Assembly (NCBI GenBank): GCA_028821395.1
Contig: JAPPGP010000253.1
Coordinates: 49,201 to 101,582 of the forward strand
DNA from: Defluviicoccus sp.
Lineage (GTDB): Bacteria > Pseudomonadota > Alphaproteobacteria > MPNO01
Direction of reading: 5' to 3'
Length of the DNA stretch: 52,382 bases
The position numbers and the translations under genes were made by a program. Shown piece by piece: positions 25,981 through 34,363 of this stretch. Under the pieces are notes generated by a model. That model was not told where the DNA came from. It searched no databases and worked only from the letters and a program-made list of their open reading frames with translations. The first letter of the stretch is position 1. Every line of letters begins with the position of its first letter.

Positions 25981-28900
25981 CGACTCTCGCTCCCGAAGCC
26001 GGACGCATCGCTCTGGTCCGCCAGCGGCGTTACCTCGTCGAGAACGTGACGCCGCCGCCGTCGCCCGATGACGCCATGCTGATCGATCTGTCCTGCCTCG
26101 ACGACGACGCGCAGGGCGAGCCGCTGTCGGTGTTGTGGGAGCACGAGCTCGACGCCCGCATCCTGGAGGACGACGGCTGGTCCGCAGTGGCGGAAAGGGG
26201 CTTCGACGATCCGGCGCTGTTCGCAGCGTATCTCCGCACGTTGTCGTGGAACTGCGTGACCGCGACGGACCCCAATCTCTTTCAAGCGCCCTTCCGCGCC
26301 GGCATCCGCATCGACGCCTACCAGCTCGATCCGCTGCGCAAGGCGCTCCGGCTGCCCCGGGTCAACCTGTTCATTGCCGACGATGTCGGGCTCGGCAAGA
26401 CCATCGAGGCGGGGCTCATCGCGCGCGAGTTGCTGTTGCGCCGCCGCATCGACCGGATTGTGGTCGCATGCCCGCCCGCGATGCTCGATCAATGGCAGGA
26501 CGAGATGGAGGCCCGTTTCGGCCTCACGTTCACCATTCTCGACCGGGCGTATGTGACCCGGATGCGCCGCGAGCGCGGCTTCTCGGTCAATCCCTGGACC
26601 ACCCACTCCCGCTTCCTTGTCTCTCACCGCCTGCTTGTCGACGAGACCTACGCATCGGGTTTGCGCGACTGGCTTGGAGAGTTCGCGCCACAAACGCTGC
26701 TGATCCTGGACGAGGCGCACAACGCCGCTCCCGCGAGTGGTGCGCGCTATGCCATCGATTCACAGATCACGCGGGCAATCCGGGACATCGCGCCCCGGTT
26801 CGAGCATCGCCTGTTCCTCTCGGCAACGCCGCACAACGGGCATTCGAACAGCTTCTCGGCTCTGCTCGAAATTCTCGATCCGCAACGATTCTGTCGTGGA
26901 GTCCGGGTGCTCAAGGGACAGCTCGACGAGGTGCTCATCCGTCGCCTCAAGTCCGATATCCGGGCACTCGAAGGCGGCTTTCCCAAACGCGCGGTGGTTC
27001 CGGTCGATATCGAGGGGCTGCCGTCGGACGCGCCGGAACTCGTACTGCCGAGGATGCTCGACGACTATCGGCTAGAACGAGAGAAGCGTCTGAAGGACGA
27101 GACACGATCGAAGCAGGCGGCGGGTGCGCTGGTGATCGGCGGACTGCAAAAGCGCCTGCTGTCATCCACCGAGGCCTTCGCGAAAACGCTCGCGGTACAT
27201 CGCAAGAGTGTGGAACGCGCGCTGGAGAGAGCCACGGAGGCCGTCGCGGTTTCCGCCGACTCGCAGGCCGATCTTGAGCGCCTGACCGTCGGCGAGGAGC
27301 CGGGTGACGGGAGCGTCGATACGACCGATCGTGACGACCTTATCGATGCCGAAGCGGAGGTGCCCGACGATTCGGAAGGATCCGACCCCTCGGAACTCGA
27401 CTTCGCCGAGTTGATGACGGCGGCCACGGCCGCATCGACCGACAGTCGACGCGCGGAAACACGGTCGGCGCTGATCCGCGAACTCGCTCTCGTCGACGAA
27501 ATGCGCGAGATCGCCGAGGCAAGCCGCTACGACGCCGATCCGCGCGTGCGCCGGATCGTCGAGTGGATCGACGCCAACATGTGCCCGGTTCAATCGGCCG
27601 CCGGGGCCGCGCCTCCGCAGTGGAACGACCGACGGCTTCTCATCTTCACGGAGTACGAAGACACGCGCCGCTGGCTCGAGCGATGCCTGAACGAGGCCAT
27701 CGTGCATTCGGACAAGGCGCGCGAACGGATCGCGACCTTCACGGGAACGACCTCCCGGCACAGGCGGGAAGACATCAAGCACGCTTTCAACGCCGAGCCG
27801 GGCGACCACCCGCTGCGCATTCTCATCGCCACCGACGCGGCGCGGGAGGGCCTCAATCTCCAGCGCCACTGTCATGATCTGTTTCACTTCGACCTGCCCT
27901 GGAACCCGAGCCGTCTCGATCAGCGCAACGGCCGCATCGACCGCAAGCTCCAGCCCGCCGACGAGGTGTTCTGCCGGTACTTCGTCTTCGTCCAACGGCC
28001 GGAAGATCGGGTCCTGCGGGTGCTGGTGGACAAGGTGGAACGCATTCGCGAGGAGCTCGGCAGCGCCGCGAAGGTGCTCGAGGCGCGTGTTGCCCGGACC
28101 ATCGGCAAGGAAGGCATGCGCCGAGACGGGATCGATACTCTCGCGGCCTCCATCCGGGATCTGTCGGCTGGAGAACGGCGACGGACCGTCGAGGATGAGC
28201 TGGAGGGCGCGCGCGTTCGCCAGGACAAGTTGCGCGACGAAGTCGACGGCCTGCGCACTCGCCTGGAACGGTCGCGCACCCATATCGGGCTCACCGCGCC
28301 GCAGTTCCGCCAGACCCTGTCGATGAGCCTGAGGCTGGCCGGCGCTCCCGCAATCGCCCAGGCCGATGGGCAGGAGACGCCGGAGCCGGACACTCCGCGC
28401 CGTTTCGTCTTTCCCGCTGGAGACCACGCGCTTGCCAGCGATCCCGGTTGGACCGCGGCACTGGATTCTTTGCGCGCGCGGAGGCTAAGAGGGGAGAACT
28501 TCGGCGAGTGGCGCCGTCGCGCGGCCATCCGGCCCGTCGCCTTCGAGGACACCGGACGTCTCGGTGAAAACGCCGTCCACCTGCATCTTGAGCACCGTGT
28601 GGCCCGGCGCCTGCTTGGCCGGTTTACCGCGCAGGGCCTGATCCACCACGACTTGTCCAAGGCTTGCCTCACGGTCGCTCCGGATGCGATCCCGCGCGTC
28701 GTGCTGCTCGGCCGGCTCGCCGTCTACGGACCGCGCGCCGCGCGCCTGCACGAGGAGATCGTGGCGGTGACGGCGCGCTGGGTCGATCCTGAGCGGCGAC
28801 GGGGCGCGCTCACGCCTTACGGCCGGACAGGCGAGCAGACGACCCTGGCTTCCCTGCAGACGGCGCTCGACGAGGCGGGGCGTCACAGCGTGCTCGATCC

Positions 28901-29291
28901 GGTCGGGGCGCGTCTCGCAGCTTCGGCGCAAACCGATATCGCCGATCTGCTGCCGCATCTGGAGCGCCGCGCCGACGAATTCGCCGAGCTCGCGAAGACA
29001 CGGCTGGCCGAACGGTCGAACACCGAACAGCACACCATGATCGAATTGCTTGAGCGCCAGAGGACGAGGATCGTCGAAGCGGCCGACAAGGACGACCGGC
29101 AGATGATGTTTGACTTCGACGATGCCGAACGGCGCCAGCGCGAAGCCGATCGGCGCGCCTGGACGCGACGCCTCCACGCCATCGAGACCGAGCTTGAAAC
29201 GGAACCGGCCCGAATCGCCGATGCTTACAAAGTGCGCGCCATTCGCGTCGATCCTCTGGGCCTCGTCTACCTCTGGCCGCGGACCGGGTAG
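25977..29291 (+). CDS. drmD: DISARM SNF2-like helicase DrmD
   Basis: A 1104-residue superfamily 2 helicase of the SNF2 group, the hallmark of class 1 DISARM. RVNLFIADDVGLGKTIEAGL is Walker A and QTLLILDEAHNAAP is the DEAH box. The second RecA domain shows LLIFTEYEDTRRWLERCL, ATDAAREGLNLQRHCHDLFH, and the arginine-finger motif VI NPSRLDQRNGRIDR. An acidic insert (about residues 430-500) and a long C-terminal coiled region follow. Its ATG overlaps the abiEii stop, and drmMI begins 3 bases after its stop. It is expected to translocate on DNA during restriction of phage. Confidence 0.92.
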   Translation: MTTLAPEAGRIALVRQRRYLVENVTPPPSPDDAMLIDLSCLDDDAQGEPLSVLWEHELDARILEDDGWSAVAERGFDDPALFAAYLRTLSWNCVTATDPNLFQAPFRAGIRIDAYQLDPLRKALRLPRVNLFIADDVGLGKTIEAGLIARELLLRRRIDRIVVACPPAMLDQWQDEMEARFGLTFTILDRAYVTRMRRERGFSVNPWTTHSRFLVSHRLLVDETYASGLRDWLGEFAPQTLLILDEAHNAAPASGARYAIDSQITRAIRDIAPRFEHRLFLSATPHNGHSNSFSALLEILDPQRFCRGVRVLKGQLDEVLIRRLKSDIRALEGGFPKRAVVPVDIEGLPSDAPELVLPRMLDDYRLEREKRLKDETRSKQAAGALVIGGLQKRLLSSTEAFAKTLAVHRKSVERALERATEAVAVSADSQADLERLTVGEEPGDGSVDTTDRDDLIDAEAEVPDDSEGSDPSELDFAELMTAATAASTDSRRAETRSALIRELALVDEMREIAEASRYDADPRVRRIVEWIDANMCPVQSAAGAAPPQWNDRRLLIFTEYEDTRRWLERCLNEAIVHSDKARERIATFTGTTSRHRREDIKHAFNAEPGDHPLRILIATDAAREGLNLQRHCHDLFHFDLPWNPSRLDQRNGRIDRKLQPADEVFCRYFVFVQRPEDRVLRVLVDKVERIREELGSAAKVLEARVARTIGKEGMRRDGIDTLAASIRDLSAGERRRTVEDELEGARVRQDKLRDEVDGLRTRLERSRTHIGLTAPQFRQTLSMSLRLAGAPAIAQADGQETPEPDTPRRFVFPAGDHALASDPGWTAALDSLRARRLRGENFGEWRRRAAIRPVAFEDTGRLGENAVHLHLEHRVARRLLGRFTAQGLIHHDLSKACLTVAPDAIPRVVLLGRLAVYGPRAARLHEEIVAVTARWVDPERRRGALTPYGRTGEQTTLASLQTALDEAGRHSVLDPVGARLAASAQTDIADLLPHLERRADEFAELAKTRLAERSNTEQHTMIELLERQRTRIVEAADKDDRQMMFDFDDAERRQREADRRAWTRRLHAIETELETEPARIADAYKVRAIRVDPLGLVYLWPRTG

Positions 29292-29294
29292 GTC

Positions 29295-32200
29295 ATGGCG
29301 GATCGCGAGCGTCGCAGCCTGATCTTCGCCCACCAGGAATGGCTCGGCTTCGTTCAGCCCGTGGGCCTCGTGGTCGCGCCGACCGTCATGGTCGATGCCC
29401 AGGTCGTTCCGGATCGCAACATCTCCGGCCGCCAGCGCGCGTTTCGGGCGCTGTTCGACCCGAATGAGGAGGCCACGGAAGTCTCTGGCCTCGCGGAAGG
29501 CCATGCCACTTACCGCATCGCCGGGGCGTACGGGTCCGTCCCGGGTCGCGTGTTCCGGGACTGGCTGGGCTGGGAGGACGGCGACCTCGTGGACGCGGGC
29601 GTTCACCGGGAAACGCTCGAAATCGCCTTGCCGGAATTGCAGGCGGTCCTTTCCCCGACATGGGCCGTGCCCGCCGAGCAGGGCGCGGGGCCGGCATGGA
29701 AGATACTCGTCCGCGTGGAGGAAGACGGTGCGGATCTCGACCAACCGCCCGACGACGGCACCGGTTGGAACGCGAGCCGTCATGCCCGGTTCGAGCGGTT
29801 GCTGCGGGAAACCGGCGTTTCGACCGGACTGCTGTGCACCGATGAGCAGGTCCGCCTGATCCATGCGCCGGCAGGCGAGTCGTCAGGACACATCACCTTC
29901 GAGTTTGCCCAGATGGCGCTGCCGGCGGGGCGGCCCATCCTGGCCGCATTCGACATGCTGCTGTCTGCGGAGGCGCTTTTCGGTGGCGATCCGGAGGCTA
30001 GGTTGCCGGCTCTTCTGGCCAGGAGCCGCGAAGCGCAGGCCGAAGTGTCCACGAGGCTTTCCCGCCAGGTGCTTGCAGCGCTGCACGAGTTGCTTCGCGG
30101 CTTCGTCGCGGCGGAGGCGCGCGGCGCGGGGACTGCTACTGAGCTGGCGCGGCGCGATCCCGACCGTCTCTACGGCGGACTGATTACAACGCTGATGCGG
30201 CTGGTTTTCGTGCTCTACGCCGAAGACCGCGGCCTTATGCCCGACCATCCCGTCTACCAGCAGCACTATTCCCTCGGCGGTCTGTTCGCCCGGCTGCGCT
30301 CCGATGCCGCGGCGTGGCCCGACACCATGGACCAGCGTTTCGGCGCCTGGGCGCAGCTCCTTGCGTTGTTCCGGCTGATTCACGGTGGCGGAGTTCATGG
30401 CGGGCTCTCCTTCGTGGCGCGCAAGGGTTCGCTGTTCGATCCGGAGCGCTTCTCGTTCCTCGAAGGACAGGAAGCGGACTCCGATCGGGCGATTCCCATG
30501 GTTCCCGACGCGACCGTCTGGAACGTGCTGCGATCCCTCATGGTGCTGGACGGCGAGCGCCTGTCCTACCGCACCCTCGATGTCGAGCAGATCGGTTCGG
30601 TCTACGAGGCCGTCATGGGCTTTCGCGTCGAGCTGACGACCGGACGCTCCATCGCCGTGGCGTCGCCGAAGCGAACCGGGGCGGCGGTGATCCTCGATCT
30701 TGACAGCGTCCTCGAACTTGAAGGCGGCAAGCGTGCGAAGTCGGTTCAGGATCGGACAGACCGCAAACTGACGGGCAACGCTGCCGCCGCGCTCCGCGGC
30801 GCCTCCACGGTCGAAGACATCGTGGCCGCGTTCGACCGTGCGGTCGATCGCTATGCAACCCCGGACATCGTGCCCGGCGACACGCCCGTTCTTCAGCCCA
30901 CGGACGAGCGCCGACGGTCCGGAAGCCATTACACGCCGCGTTCCCTCACCGAGCCCATCGTTTCCGAAGCCCTGAGACCGGTATTCGAACACCTGGGATC
31001 GGATGCCCGGCCGGAAGACATTCTCGATCTGAAGGTGCTCGATCCGGCCACGGGATCGGGGGCCTTTCTGGTCGAGGCGTGCCGCCAACTGTCGGCGCGA
31101 CTGGTCGAAGCATGGACCGTGCATGGCGGGCCGCCAGAATTGCCCGCCGATGAGGACGAACTGCTTCACGCGCGGCGTCTGGTCGCTCAGAGGTGCCTCT
31201 ATGGTGTCGACAGGAATTCCATGGCCATCGACCTCGCGCGGCTCTCGCTATGGCTGGTGACGCTCGCGCGCGATCATGAGTTCACGTTCATCGATCACGC
31301 GCTGCGTCACGGCGATTCTCTGGTCGGTCTCACTCGCAAGCAGATCGAGGGCTTCCATTGGGATGCCGAAGCGCCTCGCTTTCAGTTCGGTACCGAGACA
31401 CCGGAGGTGCAGAAGCACGTCACACGCGTTTCGGAGATGCGCGAGCTGATCCGCGAGCTTGGCGACGACGCCCCGGAACACGAACTGCGGGAGCTTCTGA
31501 ACGAGGCCGACCGCGAACTCCGCAACGTTCGCCGCGTCGGCGATCTGGTGTTGGCGGCGTTCTTCGAGGGCACGAAGCCGAAGGAACGCGAGGCTAGGCG
31601 GTTCAGCTACACGAGGCTGTTGCTCGAAAAGGAGCAGGACCAGAGAATCATTGGCGACGCACCGCAGCTGCCAGTGGCTGCCTTCCACTGGGAGTTCGAG
31701 TTTCCGGAGGTGTTCGAGCGCGAGAACCCGGGTTTCGATGCGGTCGTTGGTAACCCACCGTTCCTCGGCGGGAAACGGATCAGCACGACCCTTGGGACTG
31801 GATATCGAGACTGGTTGGTAGCCCTGCATAGGGGCTCCAACAGCAACGCTGATATTGTCGCGCACTTCTACCGACGCGCGTTCGATTTATTGCGGAACGA
31901 GGGCTGTTTCGGTCTCATTGCCACCAACACCATCGGGCAGGGCGACACCCGCTCAACCGGTCTGCGATGGATCTGCCACCACGGCGGTGAAATCTACCGT
32001 GTTCAGCGTCGATTGAAATGGCCCGGTGACGCGGCGGTGGTCGTTAGCGTGGTCCACATCGCGAAGGAGAACGATCCCGGGCCTCGTCAAATCGACGGCG
32101 GAAAGGTCGACAAGATTTCTGCCTTCCTGTTCCACCACGGCGGCCACGACGATCCGCAGCGCCTCAAAGCCAACTCTGGAATAAGCCATGTCGGCATGTA

Positions 32201-33323
32201 TCTGAGAGGAATGGGCTTCACCTTCGACGACGCCGACCAGGCGGGTGTAGCCACGCCAATTCGCGAAATGCGCCGACTTATGGACGACGATCCGCGCAAT
32301 GAGGAAGTGATATTTCAGTTTATCGGTGGAGAGGAAATCAATACCAGCCCGACGCAGGCTTCGCATCGATATGCGATCAACTTTCGAGATTGGCCATTGC
32401 GCCGTGTGGAAATGGACTCGAAATGGTGCGATGCCGACGCTGAGCGGCGTCGACAGTGGCGGCGTGAGGGTATCGTTCCTTTTGATTATCCCGATCCTGT
32501 GGCTGCGGACTACCCAGCCGTCTTGTCGATAGTGCAAGAGCGCGTAAGGCCAGTTCGAGAATCACTCGGCAAGTCAGCGATTGACCGGACGCACAAGGAG
32601 CGTTGGTGGCTGTACGCGAATAATCGGCCGCAGTTGAGACAGGCCATTGGCTCGTTCGACCGCGTCCTCGCAATCTCTGAGGTTGGTCAACACGGCGCGT
32701 TCGCATTCTTACCGAGCAGAATGGTCTTTTCCCACACACTTAAGGTCTTTTCGCTAGAGACCGCGGCCGCTTTCTGCGCCCTTCAATCCCGCCCCCACGA
32801 AACCTGGGCTCGCTTCTTCGGCTCGTCGATGAAGGACGATCTTCGCTATACGCCCTCCGACTGCTTCGAGACCTTTCCCTTCCCGGACGGCTGGGAAACG
32901 CATCCCGCGCTCGAATCCGCCGGAGCGGCCTACTACGACTTCCGCGCGGCGCTGATGATCGACAACGACGAGGGCATGACGAAGACCTACAACCGTTTCC
33001 ACGACCCGGACGAACGCGATCCGCGGATCGCGGAACTGCGCCGGCTTCATACGGCGATGGACCGCGCCGTTCTCGGCGTCTACGGCTGGGACGACATCCC
33101 GACCGACTGCGAGTTTCTGCTCGACTACGAGATCGACGAGGAGACTTGGGGCAGGAGGAAGAAACCCTGGCGCTACCGATGGCCGGATGACGTCCGAGAC
33201 GTAGTGCTGGCCCGTCTCCTTGCCCTGAACGCCGAGCGCGCCAAATCGGAATGCGAACGCGGCGCCTTGCCCATCGACCCACTCGCGAGCCCTGCCGATG
33301 GAAAGCAAACTCAAGCACCTTGA
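29295..33323 (+). CDS. drmMI: DISARM N6-adenine methyltransferase DrmMI
   Basis: A 1342-residue Eco57I-like adenine methyltransferase that marks host DNA as self. The SAM pocket is DILDLKVLDPATGSGAFLVE at about residue 585, and the catalytic motif is FDAVVGNPPFLGG at about residue 817 (NPPF). RSGSHYTPRSLTEPIVSEAL is the usual entry to the catalytic domain, and a C-terminal target-recognition region has PSDCFETFPFP. The N-terminal 500 residues resemble type IIG-like scaffolds but no PD-ExK site is evident. It overlaps the next gene by 26 bases. Confidence 0.91.
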   Translation: MADRERRSLIFAHQEWLGFVQPVGLVVAPTVMVDAQVVPDRNISGRQRAFRALFDPNEEATEVSGLAEGHATYRIAGAYGSVPGRVFRDWLGWEDGDLVDAGVHRETLEIALPELQAVLSPTWAVPAEQGAGPAWKILVRVEEDGADLDQPPDDGTGWNASRHARFERLLRETGVSTGLLCTDEQVRLIHAPAGESSGHITFEFAQMALPAGRPILAAFDMLLSAEALFGGDPEARLPALLARSREAQAEVSTRLSRQVLAALHELLRGFVAAEARGAGTATELARRDPDRLYGGLITTLMRLVFVLYAEDRGLMPDHPVYQQHYSLGGLFARLRSDAAAWPDTMDQRFGAWAQLLALFRLIHGGGVHGGLSFVARKGSLFDPERFSFLEGQEADSDRAIPMVPDATVWNVLRSLMVLDGERLSYRTLDVEQIGSVYEAVMGFRVELTTGRSIAVASPKRTGAAVILDLDSVLELEGGKRAKSVQDRTDRKLTGNAAAALRGASTVEDIVAAFDRAVDRYATPDIVPGDTPVLQPTDERRRSGSHYTPRSLTEPIVSEALRPVFEHLGSDARPEDILDLKVLDPATGSGAFLVEACRQLSARLVEAWTVHGGPPELPADEDELLHARRLVAQRCLYGVDRNSMAIDLARLSLWLVTLARDHEFTFIDHALRHGDSLVGLTRKQIEGFHWDAEAPRFQFGTETPEVQKHVTRVSEMRELIRELGDDAPEHELRELLNEADRELRNVRRVGDLVLAAFFEGTKPKEREARRFSYTRLLLEKEQDQRIIGDAPQLPVAAFHWEFEFPEVFERENPGFDAVVGNPPFLGGKRISTTLGTGYRDWLVALHRGSNSNADIVAHFYRRAFDLLRNEGCFGLIATNTIGQGDTRSTGLRWICHHGGEIYRVQRRLKWPGDAAVVVSVVHIAKENDPGPRQIDGGKVDKISAFLFHHGGHDDPQRLKANSGISHVGMYLRGMGFTFDDADQAGVATPIREMRRLMDDDPRNEEVIFQFIGGEEINTSPTQASHRYAINFRDWPLRRVEMDSKWCDADAERRRQWRREGIVPFDYPDPVAADYPAVLSIVQERVRPVRESLGKSAIDRTHKERWWLYANNRPQLRQAIGSFDRVLAISEVGQHGAFAFLPSRMVFSHTLKVFSLETAAAFCALQSRPHETWARFFGSSMKDDLRYTPSDCFETFPFPDGWETHPALESAGAAYYDFRAALMIDNDEGMTKTYNRFHDPDERDPRIAELRRLHTAMDRAVLGVYGWDDIPTDCEFLLDYEIDEETWGRRKKPWRYRWPDDVRDVVLARLLALNAERAKSECERGALPIDPLASPADGKQTQAP

Positions 33324-33759
33324 ACTCATCCAAGGCGTCATCAACCGCCTGGCTTCCGATTCCTTCCGCATGAAGGGCTGGACCGTGGTCCTGGTCGCCG
33401 CCGTGCTCGTCTTCTTGGCCCGCCAGGACGCCTTCCACGCCGGGTACATCGCCCTCGTTCCCATCGCCGCCTTCTGGGGTCTCGACGGCTACTTCCTCTG
33501 GCAGGAGCGCCTCTTCCGAGCACTTTACGATAACGTCCGCACCGTGCCCGCCGAGAACATCGATTTCTCCATGGATGTACGCACCTACAGAGGACCGTTG
33601 CGCCATAGCTGGCTTGGGACAACGTTCTCCCGCACCTTAGCATTCTTCTACGGAGGCTTGCTCGTATTCGTCCTGGTCACCGTGTTCGCCGTTGGCGGCG
33701 AACAGGAATCCTCGGCCGTGCTCCGGGGGGCCCATGCTCCTATTCCCGGGAACGGGTAG
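33298..33759 (+). CDS. Small membrane protein paired with a TIR-like protein
   Basis: A 153-residue protein with three hydrophobic segments: WTVVLVAAVLVFLAR, YIALVPIAAFWGLDGYFLW and LAFFYGGLLVFVLVTVFAVG, with a charged stretch QERLFRALYDNVRT between the second and third. The start MESKLKHLELIQGVINRLAS overlaps the drmMI end by 26 bases, so the genes are coupled. The TIR-like gene follows 8 bases later. Such small membrane partners may act as membrane-disrupting effectors or anchor the TIR protein. Not a known DISARM subunit. Confidence 0.7.
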   Translation: MESKLKHLELIQGVINRLASDSFRMKGWTVVLVAAVLVFLARQDAFHAGYIALVPIAAFWGLDGYFLWQERLFRALYDNVRTVPAENIDFSMDVRTYRGPLRHSWLGTTFSRTLAFFYGGLLVFVLVTVFAVGGEQESSAVLRGAHAPIPGNG

Positions 33760-33767
33760 GGCCACCG

Positions 33768-34298
33768 ATGGCCAGAGTCGTGTTCTTCAGCTTCAACTAT
33801 GATGATGTGTTGCGCGTCAACCAGATCCGCAACTCGGGCGCGTTCATCGGCGAGCAACGCTCCGGCTTCCGGGACAAGGCGGAGTACGAGCAAGTCAAGC
33901 GGCACGGAGACGCCGCCATCAGGAATTGGATCCGGAAGCAGATGCACGGCTGCTCGGTCACTTGCGTTCTGATCGGCACTGCCACCCATCGGAGCAGATG
34001 GGTGAATTTCGAGATCGCGGAGTCCATCGCCAACGGCATGGGTCTTCTCGGCGTGTACATCCACAAGCTGCACATGGGGAAGAACGATCGAGGCGCAGTT
34101 TTCGACGCGCTTTACCAGCCGCACAATCCGCTGGACGACCACAGCATGCCGACGAAGGACTGGTTCGAGCAGCTATACCCGGTCAAAGCCAGCAACCGCT
34201 TCGAGACCCATACCTGGCAACCGCGAGAGTCCTCGTTTGCCTGGGCGAACGATCTTGGCGCCTGGGTTGAAGAGGCGGCGCGGCGGGCAGGCCGCTAA
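33768..34298 (+). CDS. Thoeris-like TIR domain protein (DUF1863/MTH538 group)
   Basis: A 176-residue protein of the TIR-like DUF1863 group to which ThsB belongs. MARVVFFSFNYDDVLRVNQI is the first beta strand, VTCVLIGTATHRSRWVNFEI is the central motif with the conserved Trp-Val-Asn-(Phe/Trp)-Glu where Glu is the candidate catalytic residue, and GLLGVYIHKL is the following strand. TIR proteins of this kind make NAD-derived signals on infection. No ThsA is nearby; the coupled membrane protein may serve as output. It lies between drmMI and drmA, which is unusual for DISARM. Confidence 0.8.
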   Translation: MARVVFFSFNYDDVLRVNQIRNSGAFIGEQRSGFRDKAEYEQVKRHGDAAIRNWIRKQMHGCSVTCVLIGTATHRSRWVNFEIAESIANGMGLLGVYIHKLHMGKNDRGAVFDALYQPHNPLDDHSMPTKDWFEQLYPVKASNRFETHTWQPRESSFAWANDLGAWVEEAARRAGR

Positions 34299-34363
34299 CC
34301 TCTTATGGCGATAAATGGTGGACATTCATCCGCTTGCACGATCGGAGTGGATCAACTTCCCCG

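Noticed and set aside
34334-34363. TTG start for drmA
   Set aside because: The ten extra residues are not conserved-looking and no ribosome site precedes the TTG; ATG 34364 preferred, though not proven.
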